DNA of 64,000 bases, from assembly GCF_958295425.1 (NCBI RefSeq), contig NC_081136.1, forward strand, positions 30,246,077-30,310,076, given 5' to 3'. A program made the translations under genes and the position numbers. Origin of the DNA: Solea solea. Its lineage: Eukaryota > Chordata > Actinopteri > Pleuronectiformes > Soleidae. The notes beneath the pieces are model-generated. The model was not told where the DNA came from and did no database searches. It saw only the letters and a program-made list of their open reading frames with translations. Shown piece after piece: positions 23,431 through 34,600 of the stretch. The number at the start of each line of letters is the position of its first letter. The stretch's first letter is position 1.

Positions 23431-26414
23431 CCCACGGCGCCACCTCCCTCTTGCGAATATCTCCAGGGCAACAAGATTGATGTGTGTGCTTAAAGAGAGC
23501 ACCACGCCTGTCCCTCATCTCACTGAGGTCAGTGTTAGCACTTGGGCACGGCACATGGAGACTAATGCGCAGCCGAGAGGAGATGTGAGCCGACAAGGAC
23601 TAACAAATAAACATGTTGCCTGTAAGAGGGGAAACATCAATATAGGAGAAATAAATGTAGAAAAACACAGGCACCATGGTTATGTTTATGTTTGAACTGC
23701 ATTTGGAGCATTTGAATTTATGACGATACACTCACCGGCCAATTTACACATGCTGACCTACTTGTCATTGCAAATATCTAATTAGCCAATCATTTAGGCA
23801 TGTAGGCAGGGTGAAGAAGACCTGCTGCTCTTAGGTATTTCATAAACTGCTGATCTACTGGGATTCTCACACACACACAAGCCTCTCGAGTTTACAGAAA
23901 ATCGTCTGAAAATTATAAAAAAAAATATCCAGAAAGTGGCAGTTTCGCGAGGAATAAAATACCTTGTTTGAGGCCAGAGGTCAGAGGAGAATGACCAGAC
24001 TGGTGAAAATGGTAGAAAGTAGGGATGAGGCAATGCAATATTAAGTATCTGTATCAGTCCTAAATATTACATAAATGCTTCCCTGAGCACAGGCTATAAA
24101 GAGACATGTGCCACCATTATCATGAGACCTGAATGCAAGATAGAAATGCACATTTCTGCAGCGATCATGTGTTTCTATGTGGACTTATTTTGGGAAAGAA
24201 TGAAAAAAGCTAAACAAGTGAGTTCTTTAAAAAAAGCACAGTATCACATTGGTATCAGTAGATACTCGAGGCTGTGATATTAGAAAAAGTGGTATCGTAC
24301 AACGTGGCAATCATTCGTCTCCTCACCCATGGAACTCTGAACTCAAGTTTGAGGCCTCAAGCTTCGCGGTTCGGTTAGCATCGTATTGATGATCTACAAC
24401 CAGAAATTACTTGCAACCAGGCTCCTATTGAACAATACCAGCTGTCAATCACACATGATGTCCACTCAGTGGTGCAGTGCTCATCTATTGTCTTCTAAAT
24501 GGGAACACAACTTACAAAATCGACACTGTGTTCTATTGAAGAAGACCTGAAACTCACAGTTGAGACCATAAACGTCTCAGGAAAATGTCTACTGACGTTA
24601 TAAATCGAGTGGGAAGTAGGATCACTTCCCCGTAGACTTCCATTCAAAGGAGTTCTTTGTGCAAACGGCAGAGTCGCCCCCTAGCGGCTGTTCAATAATT
24701 CGTATTTCCTGGTTGGCTTCAAGGAGGAAACCAAACGAGGACATCAGTCAGTACGTTTACAAGCACAGTTCAAGTGGGCTAAGGCGGTAGTCCGACTAAG
24801 ACAGGCAACCGGACAACATGCCGAGTCCGAGTAAACATGCGGAGTAGAAGTAGTAGGTGGCGCTGTATCTCTCTACAAGCTAGAGCGATTTGAATCAGTC
24901 ACAGAAAAACAAACGGCAAACGGTGAGCTGGACCGTGCTGTGGTTCTGTAGGTTTTGTACCTGCTGAATTAATCGTGATACAAATTAGATCGAGCATGGC
25001 TCTCGTGGTTGCTGTGTTGTCCGAAAGAAAGACGCCACCGTATGATTTCCAGCAACAGTACTGTTGTTTATACGTAGATCATCTCCTTTTACTTCCTGGC
25101 AGGACATTTCGGTGCATGTACAGAACACCAAGTCCGACTCCAGTCCGACTAAGCGTATACGTGCAAGAGTAATCGGACTATGAATCGCGTCATCCAAGTA
25201 TGTTAGTCCGACTAAGACTAGCTCGATTTTAGTCGGTCAAATCTGACTTTTAATAAGGCTGAATAAATATCTAATTGCGATTGATTTGACTGAAATTGCT
25301 ATTGCGATATGAGAGAGACTGGCACTATTCTCATTTTTATTTGAATAACACATTCAAAACGATTACCGTGCGCTATCTTTGCAAATGTGTGAGAAACCAC
25401 GATGTTCTCTTCAGTCCGTGTTGCGGTTTCGATAACATTTGGACTAATTGTTCAGCCCTAACTTTTAACATGCACGTAAGCGCACTGAGTGTTTCATATA
25501 TGGTCTGTGGTACTGAGCCATCTCTAAGAGAGAGTCAGCAGTAACTCAACTAACCACTCATTAGCACTAAGGTATGCAGAAGACCATTTCTGACCAACAC
25601 ACAACACCTCAAACCTTAAAGCAGATGTGTTACAACAGCAGTAGACACTGGTCACTTTATTAGGTACACACAATTTCTTAAAGAAGTGGCCGGTGAGTGC
25701 ATACATGTGCTACGTTAAGCCCATTTTCTTAAGGAACAGGTAGAACAGTTTGTTTAAGTGGAGTTATAAGAGGAGCAACTGGGTCCCCGAGGACCCCTCC
25801 CACCCAAACATACACACTGGAAGTCACTAAAAATGCGAGGAAGCTCAGATCCATCCATCGTCTTACCTTGTTGAAGTGCCCTTCCTCACATCACACATCA
25901 TGCACTTGAAAGCCTCGGCCGTGTTCTTGTATGTGCACACGCTGCAGTCCCAAAACCCCTCGTCGGAGGAGGGCTTCGGTTGACGCTTCGGCCTTTAAAA
26001 CAGTAAAATGTAAATAAGATTAATAAGGAGGAGGAGGAGGAGTAAGATTAGAATGTTGTAGGGGAGAAATGGAGACAAGAGGAGTGAGTTGAGATCGCTT
26101 CCATGTCAGACAATCGATAGAAAACATCTGGGTAAATCAGCCTTGTAGGATTTAGGAAATCATCTGCGAGCGCGCTGAGATCCGACACTGTAATTGGCGA
26201 TGAGGTTTTAACACCCCCGCGCGTGCATCTCGCACGCGCGCACACACTCAAAAGCAGAGAGCGAGCGAGGGAGAGAGAGAGACACGGTGAAGAAAAAGCC
26301 TTTTTTTTCCAGTGCGCTCGCCGATTACCGCTCCCTCTCCTAGCTTGAATATTCGGGACACAGCGAGTGGGTGTTTCATTTTTGTTACCTTGTGGGACTC
26401 CTCTTGTCGCCCAT
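10416..26414 (-). CDS. yaf2: YY1-associated factor 2
   Basis: Family knowledge: a RYBP paralogue that binds RING1A/B, YY1 and histone H2A in non-canonical Polycomb repressive complex 1; nuclear. Four coding exons: 26414-26389 (MGDKRSPT plus a split R), 25992-25867, 10975-10820 and 10671-10416, all in phase, giving 187 residues (human 180). A RanBP2-type zinc finger has cysteines at about residues 25, 28, 39 and 42 (C-x2-C-x10-C-x2-C). A basic, lysine-rich linker ([12 protein letters not shown]) follows. The RYBP/YAF2 C-terminal domain at about 104-134 includes [19 protein letters not shown]. The tail SRSSSPRGE...NGESH matches human YAF2 and separates it from RYBP. Intron 2 is about 14.9 kb and filled with repeats. 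The intron 2 acceptor has a pyrimidine tract made of microsatellite. Very high sequence match makes identity near certain. Confidence 0.97.
10981..11036. repeat. G-run and (GA)n microsatellite next to a splice acceptor
   Basis: A run of about 13 Gs, then GGAGGGAGGG, then about nine GA units. On the yaf2 strand this reads as (CT)n followed by poly-C and ends a few bases before the exon 3 acceptor at 10976, so it acts as the polypyrimidine tract. Confidence 0.85.
14640..14935 (+). mobile_element. fold-back MITE, copy in yaf2 intron
   Basis: It begins ACAACTAACGATTATTTTC and ends near ATTTAGTAATCAAATAATCG. The internal marker TTTCTTTGTTTTATGGAGCA is shared, with changes, with the copies at 21290, 43885 and 59208. 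Ends rich in ATTA/TAAT-type inverted sequence suggest a non-autonomous DNA transposon. No transposase is coded. Confidence 0.65.
17011..17198. repeat. paired (GT)n and (CA)n microsatellites
   Basis: (GT)n interrupted by CT and GC at 17011-17050, and (CA)n at 17164-17198, about 110 bases apart. They are complementary, so they could pair into a stem. Part of the yaf2 intron. Confidence 0.85.
20392..20440. repeat. (GT)n microsatellite
   Basis: About 24 uninterrupted GT units. It is the longest pure dinucleotide run in the window and likely polymorphic. Confidence 0.95.
21290..21597 (+). mobile_element. fold-back MITE, copy in yaf2 intron
   Basis: The start is GCTGCAAGTAACGATTATA and the end is TAGTAATCGATTAATTGTTT. 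The middle contains ATTTCTTTGTTATCCAGAGC and AAAAGCTTCAAACCGAT. It shares its layout with the 59208 and 43885 copies and is one of the fuller copies. Confidence 0.75.
21598..21815 (+). mobile_element. tRNA-derived SINE, degenerate
   Basis: The order of motifs fits a common fish SINE: AGAGTGAGTCGTCTTTCAAA, then a degraded B box (GGGGTTCTAATTTCC), CAGACACTTAACCTCAAGTT, and the 3' end GTAAAGCGGTTTTGAGTGGT. A short (TAGTG)n run at 21775-21796 interrupts it. The copy starts directly where the preceding MITE ends. Confidence 0.65.
22406..22437. repeat. (ACT)n trinucleotide repeat
   Basis: About ten ACT units with one TATT interruption, within the yaf2 intron. Confidence 0.9.
23309..23428. repeat. 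paired (GT)n and (CA)n microsatellites with C run
   Basis: (GT)n at 23309-23338, a 44-base spacer, a run of about 11 Cs (23382-23392) and (CA)n to 23428. The two arms are complementary and closely spaced, so a hairpin or Z-DNA-prone block is possible. Confidence 0.9.
23729..25699 (+). mobile_element. defective Tc1-like transposon interrupted by nested insertions
   Basis: The ends are inverted repeats: CACTCACCGGCC at 23729-23740 and GGCCGGTGAGTG at 25688-25699. The left flank is TA, as expected for Tc1/mariner targets; the right flank is now CA. The left arm to about 24019 retains pieces of the transposase N-terminal region (HTH part, CTGCTGATCTACTGGGATT; then CCAGAGGTCAGAGGAGAATG). The transposase reading resumes at about 25532 (CAGTAACTCAACTAACCACT) and stops near 25645. 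Between the two arms sit about 1.5 kb of unrelated repeats. Most of the transposase is deleted. Just before the right end a piece, CACTTTATTAGGTACAC, lies in the orientation expected at the left end. The element is dead, with frameshifts and stops. Confidence 0.8.
24748..25255 (+). mobile_element. AGTCCGACTAA-type MITE, copy 1, nested in the Tc1-like element
   Basis: It contains GTACGTTTACAAGCACAG at the left, TAGTCCGACTAAGACAGGCA at about 24788, further AGTCCGACTAA motifs at about 25141 and 25204, and TTTAGTCGGTCAAATC at the right. A second copy is at 62881-63118. Repeated near-palindromic AGTC[C/G]GACT motifs are typical of a fish MITE family I remember but cannot name. Confidence 0.6.
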
Positions 26415-26620
26415 GCCAGACCAGGGTTCCTGTGAAGGCGCTGAGACGAGCACAAAGTCGCGTTATTTCCGACAATTTCAGCAAAAGAAGACGCGATGCG
26501 TCTGTGCCGCTCGGCTTCCAGCTGTCGTGGAAACTCCGCTTGGGAAATGGTCACGTGACGCACCGCGGCCAATCAGAGGCCGGGTTACTTCCCGAGGCTG
26601 ACATTCATCTTGATGAATCG
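26415..26620 (-). promoter_or_regulatory. yaf2 5' UTR and proximal promoter
   Basis: The region upstream of the yaf2 ATG is GC- and CpG-rich. It contains the palindrome TCACGTGA at 26551-26558 (E-box of the USF/MITF/TFE type) and a CCAAT box at 26569-26573 (CCAATCA), 11 bases further out. No TATA box is seen. The exact start site was not determined. Confidence 0.5.
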
Positions 26621-28241
26621 TTGTTGCCTTCACGTTCCCTCTGTGAGCTGGTATTTTTGTGTTATTGGGCTCATAACCGTGTTGTTATTTGGTAATAACC
26701 AGTAATACGCTGTTATTCCATCAAAGCTCCACGAAGGAGGGGCTGTGCTCCACATCTGCATATATGTTAATACAACTGCAGCTTTATGTACATTCTAATC
26801 CATTACTGCAGCACTGTTTTAATATAATATATTAATGACTTTCATCGCGAAAATAAAAAGACAAAAGACATGCAGGTAACGATAATGACCGAAAATAACA
26901 TGCTCAAAATGTAAATAAAATGTATTATTATATTTAAACGGGCATACTGATAAGGACAATGACCTATTTAATGTAAACGTTTAACGTTTTTAAACATTAT
27001 TGACTCACTTTGGCTACTTAATTATCCCGGAAGTGAAAAATACTGGAATGAAAATGACACGAATGTAACCGCAGCAGTTGACAATAACAAATGCATTTCA
27101 TTAATAATAATGAGTACTAGTCGTCGCTTTCTTTTATTTATGTGTTATACATTTTATTTGCATGTCATTCTTTTCTTTTCTATGTGTGTGTGCGTGTGTT
27201 TGCACACGTTTCTACTGGCAATAAAAAGCAATCTTGAATCATGAATTGTCATTGCCACGAGCTCCAAACCTTTTAATGTCCATTTCCGACAGCGTCTGCA
27301 GCAGCAGCAGCCTGGCGTGAACACGAGCCCACTCACATCCGTTCACTGTGCTTTCATCATCACACCCCTCCATCTTTGTGTTGGCCTCGCTCGCTGCAGA
27401 CATGCCGCACAGACGCGTTAAAGACATCAGGGAATCCCTCGCTTTGTCTGCGTGTTGACGCAAGCCGACTCCAAAGACCATGATCCCTAGCGAACATGGA
27501 GAGACGGGGGAGAGCAGGAAGCTCGGGGTTCCCGCAACTCTTCATTTCAAGGACAGCACATCACTGATGCCTGGATTGTGGCATGATGGCTGTTCCAATA
27601 TGTTGGTCTTTATTACAGGAGTAATTCGTTTACACTCCTATTAGAATGTGTATATCATGCATGCGAGGAAAGCGATGCACAATTCAGTCAAATGAACAAT
27701 AATCATCCTTTGGTTTTCTATATACAGACGTATTCATAACCTACCAAGTCAGTAATTAACAAATGCACATCCTTCTCCGCAGTGATTGACAGATTAACTG
27801 CGATTTGCTTATTTAGTTTTTATTAGTGTTGGTACAGTGGCCCTAACATGTATTTATTATGTATTTTAAATGTTAATATTCAGTGTAGCCTGGACCACTT
27901 TTATTTCACATATTATGTTTGTCATAAGATGTCAAAGGATGCCACTGTTCTACAACTATAACACAAATCTACTACACTGAACTAAAAGTAGTGACCTTTT
28001 CTTAACGCTTTTTGGTGAATGCATGAGTAACCGAAAGTGGTTTGTCATAATAAAGACTCATTGTTTTAATAAATGTTATTATTTTTAAAATCTCACACAC
28101 AATCACCATTCTTACAGTACTTCTGTAAACAAATGTCTCAGCGCTCGAATGACAAATAATGTAACACAACACACCACAAAAAAACCAAACCCATATTTAC
28201 AAAACAATTAGGTGCTGAATAGATGTTAGTCATCATAATTA
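26621..28241. other. yaf2-zcrb1 intergenic region
   Basis: No gene seen. The centre (26750-27240) is AT-rich, and 27140-27240 ends TGGCAATAAAAAGCAATC followed by TTGAATC, which resembles the 3' tail of a fish retroelement. The zcrb1 3' UTR should occupy the right end: a variant ATTAAA signal on the minus strand is at 28065-28070. Confidence 0.5.
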
Positions 28242-30375
28242 TTAGTCACTGAGCTCCTCTTCATCACTGAAGTATGCGCTCTTCTTAATCCTTGGTTTTT
28301 TAGAATCTGGGTCTGTTGAAGTGTGTGCTTCTTGAGACAAAGCAGGTGCCGGCTTCCTTTGTGTCTCCTCTTCCTCAATACGAGCTTGCTGGAAGGAAAC
28401 AAAGAAAAGAGGACATATTACCTTTTTCCATAGGTCACTCTGTGTCGTGCAAAAACCTTTAATCACATGTCAACACTGTCTTTCTTTGGTACCTGCACAC
28501 TCACCTGAAAAGCTATAGCTTGACTCAGACTATCTAATGCTGGGTCCTCTCCCTCTTCTTCACTTTCTTCTTCTTCTTCTTCTTCACTACAAGGGGAAAG
28601 ATGCAGGAATTAAAGCAAGCAAGCAACCGACCATTATACAACACCTCACAATGGGAGCGATTAAAAACGTACACATGCTCAGGTTTTTTAGCCTTTTTCT
28701 TTTTCTTTTCTTTCTTCTTCGGGGGTTCCCTTTCTCCGAGCATGTTACTGGGGCAAGCGTAGCTCAGATGACCTGTATCCTGTAATTTTTTATCAAAAAC
28801 AAAACATTTCTTTAAGACCTCATACAAATCTGCCAGGTTTTTTCCTGCACATTAGAATTTAAAACAGAAAACTGATTTGGAATTAATATTTAACAAGGAT
28901 AAAAATGCCACAACATTTTCACTAACCCCACATTCATAACATTTAGTCTTGTCTGTGTAGTTCCGCCTTCTTATAAACTCAGTTGCCCGTCCGTTGTCGA
29001 CTGCAATGCTCGCCTTGACTGTTCTGCCAAACAACTGAGAGACAAACAAATGTATAAATCTGACAAGTGACTAACCAACACTAACAAGGACATAACATGT
29101 TAAAACCAATGGTCTACATATGAAATAGTCTCACCTGCTTGTTGTTCACTGCTCGTGCACAGTTATGAGCTGATTCTCTGTCGAGGAAGAGAACAAACGC
29201 CACCCCTTTACTCTGTCGAGAGACCTTATCTTTGACAATTGTGACCCTGGAAAAGATTTCAATAACCATCAATGCATATTTTAAAATGGCGAAAGGTATT
29301 AAAGAGACACAGTGTAGGATTTCAACATCCAAATACTGTCAAGATTATTTTGAGGGTACATGAACTCATGAACAGGGTGAATGTCACCTCTGTCAAAGCC
29401 TGAGCAGGTCTGCATTGCTTGAGTGATTGGTGACCTGGTCCTGTTACTGTTGGACTAGAAAGTGTAAATAGTTTGCTTGTCATCTGTATCTAGAGCATTT
29501 CAGCCTGCTGTATGTGAGGACTTGTTATTGAAGTCATCTCGCCCTGTTGTCCATCTCATTCATAAATCAAGTTATTCAAACAATGTGCATACAATGAGCA
29601 AAAGGTTATAAAAGCCAAGCTGAAAATGTAAAATAGTTTACTATTGTTGTTTTGAGGGGGGTTAGTTTTTGTGTCTAATATCTTGAAAAATAAAACAATG
29701 TAATCATCTTTGTATAAAATATTATAACATAGGCAACTGTACTTGGTCTGAAGTCAAGGTTGTTAGTACATTTGAAGTCCTGCTTTCCCCATTATCATTG
29801 GCTTGTCAACAAATGCATATTACCATGATATACATATTATTTAACGACAGTTGTAACAAACGATTCCGTTTACCAACTCAGGGCGAAGCCAAGAGCAAAT
29901 CCTCCATTGGTGACTTTAATTTTAACTAAACCTCAAAAGACTGTTCTTGCACATAATGCATAAAAACTGGCACCTCCATTCTGTTTATTTTGCACAATGT
30001 GCAAACATTTTGTTTCTAGTCTTAACATGTTTATGTATCCCTTATAAGACATTACTACTACCATTTGTGCTGCTGTGTCAATTTGAATTAGTGGAGAATC
30101 AGTTAAAGTGCATCTTATTTTATCATATTATCTTATTTATCAATAATAAAATAAAGTGGCAGAGCCATGACTTACTTGACAACTTTTCCATACTTGGTGA
30201 AGAGCTAAAATGAGACGGTGATCTTTTTTAGTATGCAAGTTGACTCTGATTAATTAATGTTTTCTTTCACTTTGACATGGAAACAAATTACCTTGTGAAG
30301 ATCGTTGTTGGTAAGAGAGAAAGGCAGGTTAGACACATACACTGTGCTTTTGCTTGGTGCTAAACCCCCGCTCAT
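28242..30375 (-). CDS. zcrb1: zinc finger CCHC-type and RNA-binding motif protein 1 (U11/U12 snRNP 31K)
   Basis: Family knowledge: a subunit of the U11/U12 di-snRNP, which recognises minor (U12-type) introns; nuclear. Coding exons: 30375-30292, 30204-30176, 29246-29135, 29034-28927, 28779-28673, 28586-28505, 28388-28242. Together they give 222 residues (human 217). The RRM spans about residues 10-88, with RNP2 VYVSNL at 12-17 and RNP1 KGVAFVLF at 51-58. The CCHC zinc knuckle is complete: C107, C110, H115, C120, in [14 protein letters not shown]. The exon 5 end codes a lysine run and exon 6 a run of seven glutamates. The C terminus [12 protein letters not shown] matches the family. The 5' UTR is split: 30394-30376 joins a noncoding exon ending at 30561 (donor GTGAGT). 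None of its own introns shows a U12-type donor. Confidence 0.97.
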
Positions 30376-30639
30376 ACTGGACGCATAAGACGGACTGTAA
30401 GGACAAAGAACAGGACAGGACAAAGTAAGTGTTCCAAAATATCTACTAAATGAACTGTTAACTATTAGCTAATAGCTTTAGAGTATCGTTAAACATTTAG
30501 TCACCCGAGTACTAGTAATTTGAAAGAGTTGGTACCAATTGTATTAACTAAACTACTCACCAACACCACCACCAACAATATCAAAATTCGCCGAAAGTAT
30601 AGTAGTATATCGTGTATTTATTTGTAGCAGACGAAAACA

Positions 30640-30790
30640 AACACCATCACATTTGCACGTCGCAATGTGATGACGTACAAATAGCTCTCGTCCAATCGAA
30701 AATGTCGATGTCCCACCGGGAGAGGCTATGCTAGGCTAACTAGCCGAGAGAAGAAGGCAAGATTGTTTTGCTATTCTATGTGGACTACCT
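30640..30790. promoter_or_regulatory. divergent zcrb1 / pphln1 promoter
   Basis: zcrb1 transcription leaves to the left from a noncoding exon at 30561 to about 30650, and pphln1 to the right. The gap holds a CRE-like TGACGT (30671-30676) and CCAAT (30692-30696). No TATA box is placed for either gene. The two start sites appear to be within roughly 200 bases. The start positions are inferred, not seen. Confidence 0.45.
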
Positions 30791-31641
30791 TGCGTTTTGG
30801 CCGAAGGTTATTCCACGTGTATTTATCACACAAGACCGTAATTTATCCCACATATTTATCTGTCATTTTTGTTTTGCAGTAACGCTAAGCTAACCTCATA
30901 ATAAATTGAACGTGCAAAGTGTTGCTATAGACATGGATGATAGCTAGTTAGCCAGGCTAGTTGTTCGCTGCCACTGTAAATAGCGGTTCAATCAGCCACA
31001 GAGAATGTTGTATTGGTTTTTGTGACTCGTCGGTGTAGTGTTGTGTCCTTAAATATAAGCGCCGTTGGTTAAAAGGATGTTAGTCTATCGGTCAATGTAG
31101 TTTGCAGGGATAAACCACATCCGGCTCTTAACTGTGTTTCATCTCCCAGTCATACACTGCTACCTATTTTATGTTTTTTCCCCAATGTACTCTTTATACT
31201 ATGCATTTATGCACTTTTTTTGAGTAGAGCACTTTTCAACTTATGCACACGATTTGGAAAATACTTTTGCTAAAGACCACAGTCTCTCATTTTATGTCTA
31301 AACTGTTTGCAAATACTATATTGTGTGGTCAGTATTTACAAGACTACTACTACTACATAACACATTTCTGTATATCCTGTATGTTAGCCAAGTCCTATTT
31401 ACTTTTCTGTTTGCTTAGACCTCATCCAATTGTTGTTGAAAATGTCACATCACTATTGGCTAGAGTCGAGAATGAAGATGAATGGACAACTCCAGCAAAA
31501 CTCTTAATTTTATTAGAGCACGGAAATGTGTCCACAACTGTGAAATAGTCTCAAAATCATTTGGTGTGATGCTAGCATAGTTATCTTACAATGTCTTGAG
31601 TGAAAGCTTATCTCAAACCTTTTCCCCTGTCTGTGTTCCAG
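30791..31641 (+). other. pphln1 5' UTR / intron 1 region
   Basis: This should contain the noncoding first exon of pphln1 and its first intron. A clear acceptor precedes the second 5' UTR exon (31642-31694). I could not fix the first donor; GCCGAAG followed by GTTATT near 30807 is one candidate. No other gene seen. Confidence 0.4.
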
Positions 31642-31693
31642 GTTGTGCCTAAAATCCTAAATAACGCACAGAAACATCCTCCTTAAATCAAAA

Positions 31694-34600
31694 AGTGAGT
31701 TTCTAATTTTTTTTGGGGGGGGTGCAGAGTCAGCATTGTGAAATTGTAAATAGTTGTCCTGGTTTTATTTTATCATTATGATATCATGGTGGTAATGGTG
31801 GAGAATGGTGGAGAAACCTACTTCAAGGATGCCCCATCCACATTAAATACATGACTTTATGCACATTGTTCTCTGTTGTGAATATTTAGATTGATATCGT
31901 GATGTATTGCGATATCATTGTCTTGCAATATAGTGATTATCACAGAATCGTTGTATCACATATCATATTGTGAGGTACCCTGTGATTCCCACTCCTGCAC
32001 ATCTTTCACTCTTTCGCTTTTTTCAGTGACATACAGGAGAGACCGCAACATACGGGAGGTGTATGAGGACCGGTTCTTAAACGAGAGACCAGTGAGTGTG
32101 AACCGAGTCCATTATCCTGATAACATCTTTGACCTTCGCTTATCATATTCTAGTGCATGCACATGCAAACACAATAAGGATCTGTATCTGAAGCCAGTAT
32201 GTGTCATTTAGAGGAGGTTCACAATGTCCTAAACTATTAGAACAGTTAAAGTTTAAGTCGACCAAGTTAAAGTTTAAGTTCATGATGACGGTGTTGTATG
32301 TATGATTTTAATAGCTTTTGGCCAATAGGTTTATAATCCTAATACAATTAAATTCACTTGAACAGTGGTCAACAATAATAAATGTCAAATCCATTGTTGT
32401 AGGGGCCATCATATCCACGAGCTGGTGGAGCAGTGGACAGGAGGGGCCCCTTTGGCAGGCCAGAGGATGACTACAACCGGTACGATTACGAAGGAGGGCC
32501 CCGCTTTTTCCCTAATGGTGGCGGCCCCCGAAATTACCATGAAGATCAGAGGGGCTTCCACGGCGACAACGCTCATTTCCCTGGCGAACGCCGAGCCGCC
32601 CCTCCACCTTCGAGAAGGGTGAGGGCAATATATGACTCGCATACAGCTTCTTATAAGCAATTGTGAAGATGGCAAAACAATTAACATTTGATTGACTTGT
32701 TAATTGAACAGGTTGTTAAACTGTATTCCGTTCATTGTCATTCTGTTGCATTTGTTTTTATAACTGAAGATTTAAAGTAACTTAAAGCTGACATGGATTG
32801 ATGTAAGTTAAATGTTAGTTTTTACTTAAGGACGCATCAACTCATGTAGAAAAACCTGCACTTTAAAGCACCTTGGACATATTTGTTGCAGGAGGAGTTT
32901 CCTTACAGAGGACCCAGGGAGGAGCCTCACACAGGAGGAAGGCCTATGGAGTTTAGGTAAACTTCTCCTTCTCCCAATGTTTGCCACAAATCCCCTGCTT
33001 CAGCTGAGGAGGCAGGATCTCTGCAGGAGTCTTGTTTTCACACCACCCCTGTTTTTAAATGCATGTTTACATAGCAGCAGCCATAAATCACCGTCTGCTC
33101 GAACCCATATTGGCCCGTCGCACCTTATATACATTTCTTTCAGTCTCACGTCTCGCCCGGCTCCACACCATTAGACAAGTGTTCAGACGAGCAATGTCAG
33201 GGTGTTTAGAAATTCAGGCAAGAGATTTAAATTGACAGATTTACAGGCGTCTTTTCGCCAGGGTTGAACCTTCAGTGCCAGTAAATCATGCTTTGCATGA
33301 CCTGTTAAATCTAAAAATATACATAGAATAGACCAGCAAGTGCATACTTCCGATGGTGACTTCTTGACTTTCTTTTCATAACTTAATGGCCTTCAGTTAT
33401 TAGCAGGCTAATAACTCATTTTCATACGTGATATCTGTGTTTTCATTTGTGACTTTGGTATAAGTAGAGGTCTTTTTGACACTGGTCCAAGTGTAACTTA
33501 TGTTATTGTTTCTCTCTTTCTTCAGCATGAATGACATTAGAAAAAGGCCCTCTTTAACTTTGGCTTTCATGTTTCAAGTTAGCTTAAAACTTCACAAACA
33601 GAGACTAAAGCGATTTAATCTCTGTTCAGAGATTGGGGATAAGTTCCACCAACACGTGTGGACATAAATTCTGTTTTAGGTCATAAATGTTCCTATTTAA
33701 ATGATTAATCACTGCACGAGATGGCACTTGTTTGATGTGTTTTTATCTCCTTAGTGCCCGCGCTCCACCTCCTCATAACATACGAAATCAGGGCATCTAC
33801 CCAGCACCTAGGTCGCTTCCAGAGAGTGGAGAAGACACACTAGTGCAGGCCATTCTCAACCTGGACAGAGGGTATGAGTGAATACATCTACACATGTGTA
33901 ATCCATTTGCCATAATTGTTTAAAGATGTGCATTTCGTTCATGTCAGCGAATGTCTGTAATGACTGGTTTATTATTTGGATGAAATGAAAAACTTGCAAT
34001 GTTTCAAACCAAATGCATGTAACAGTATAGGGGCCGAAATGTTATCTATATACAGTAGAAGATACTGAATCTGTTGCTTGATGTGTTTTTTGCAGTGAAC
34101 ATTATAAACACTAGAGGGCAGCATTGTTCTTTGTCAGCACAGAAAGGGCTCAGGTTGAAAGTCGCAGAACAATATCAGTAGTGGTGGATAGGACAACAGG
34201 GGGGGAAATACATGTTGTCATCAACTGAAACACTAGATGTAATTCAGATTATGGCAGATTACATGTTCCTGTACATTTGCAGAGAGGAGAGAGACCATTA
34301 CAGAAGAAAAGCTGCTCCCTTCCCTCCGCTCAGAGAACGCTCTCCGGTTCGCCGTGAGGCGGCCCGCTCCCCTCACAGCCGCTCAGGCTCCAGCGTCAGT
34401 AGCAGAGGCTACTCACCCGACAGAGCCAAGGGCCTGCCATTTCCCTCACAGCAAGGCAAGAGTATGTAGAATTGTTAGTTTCCCCATCGTCCGATGGAGC
34501 CTTTTCAGTTCAGTACAACCACCCGCATAAGTGTCTGCCCCACTCCCTTATTTCCCCACCTATTTATTTGTTTCTTACTTCACTGTCTGTCCGTAACTGA

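Larger units (their letters stand above)
10976..25866. other. yaf2 intron 2
   Basis: This 14.9 kb intron has no exon I can support. It carries microsatellites, poly-T runs (13084-13104, 13651-13668), three or more fold-back MITE copies, a SINE, and a broken Tc1-like transposon with nested insertions near its 5' (right-hand) end. Open frames such as 15434-15892 and the antisense frame 22185-22793 have no recognisable domain and overlap low-complexity DNA, so they were not called as genes. Confidence 0.8.

Noticed and set aside
23266..23596. Several overlapping open frames on both strands
   Set aside because: All are translations of GT/CA repeats (CVCVCV and THTHTH runs).
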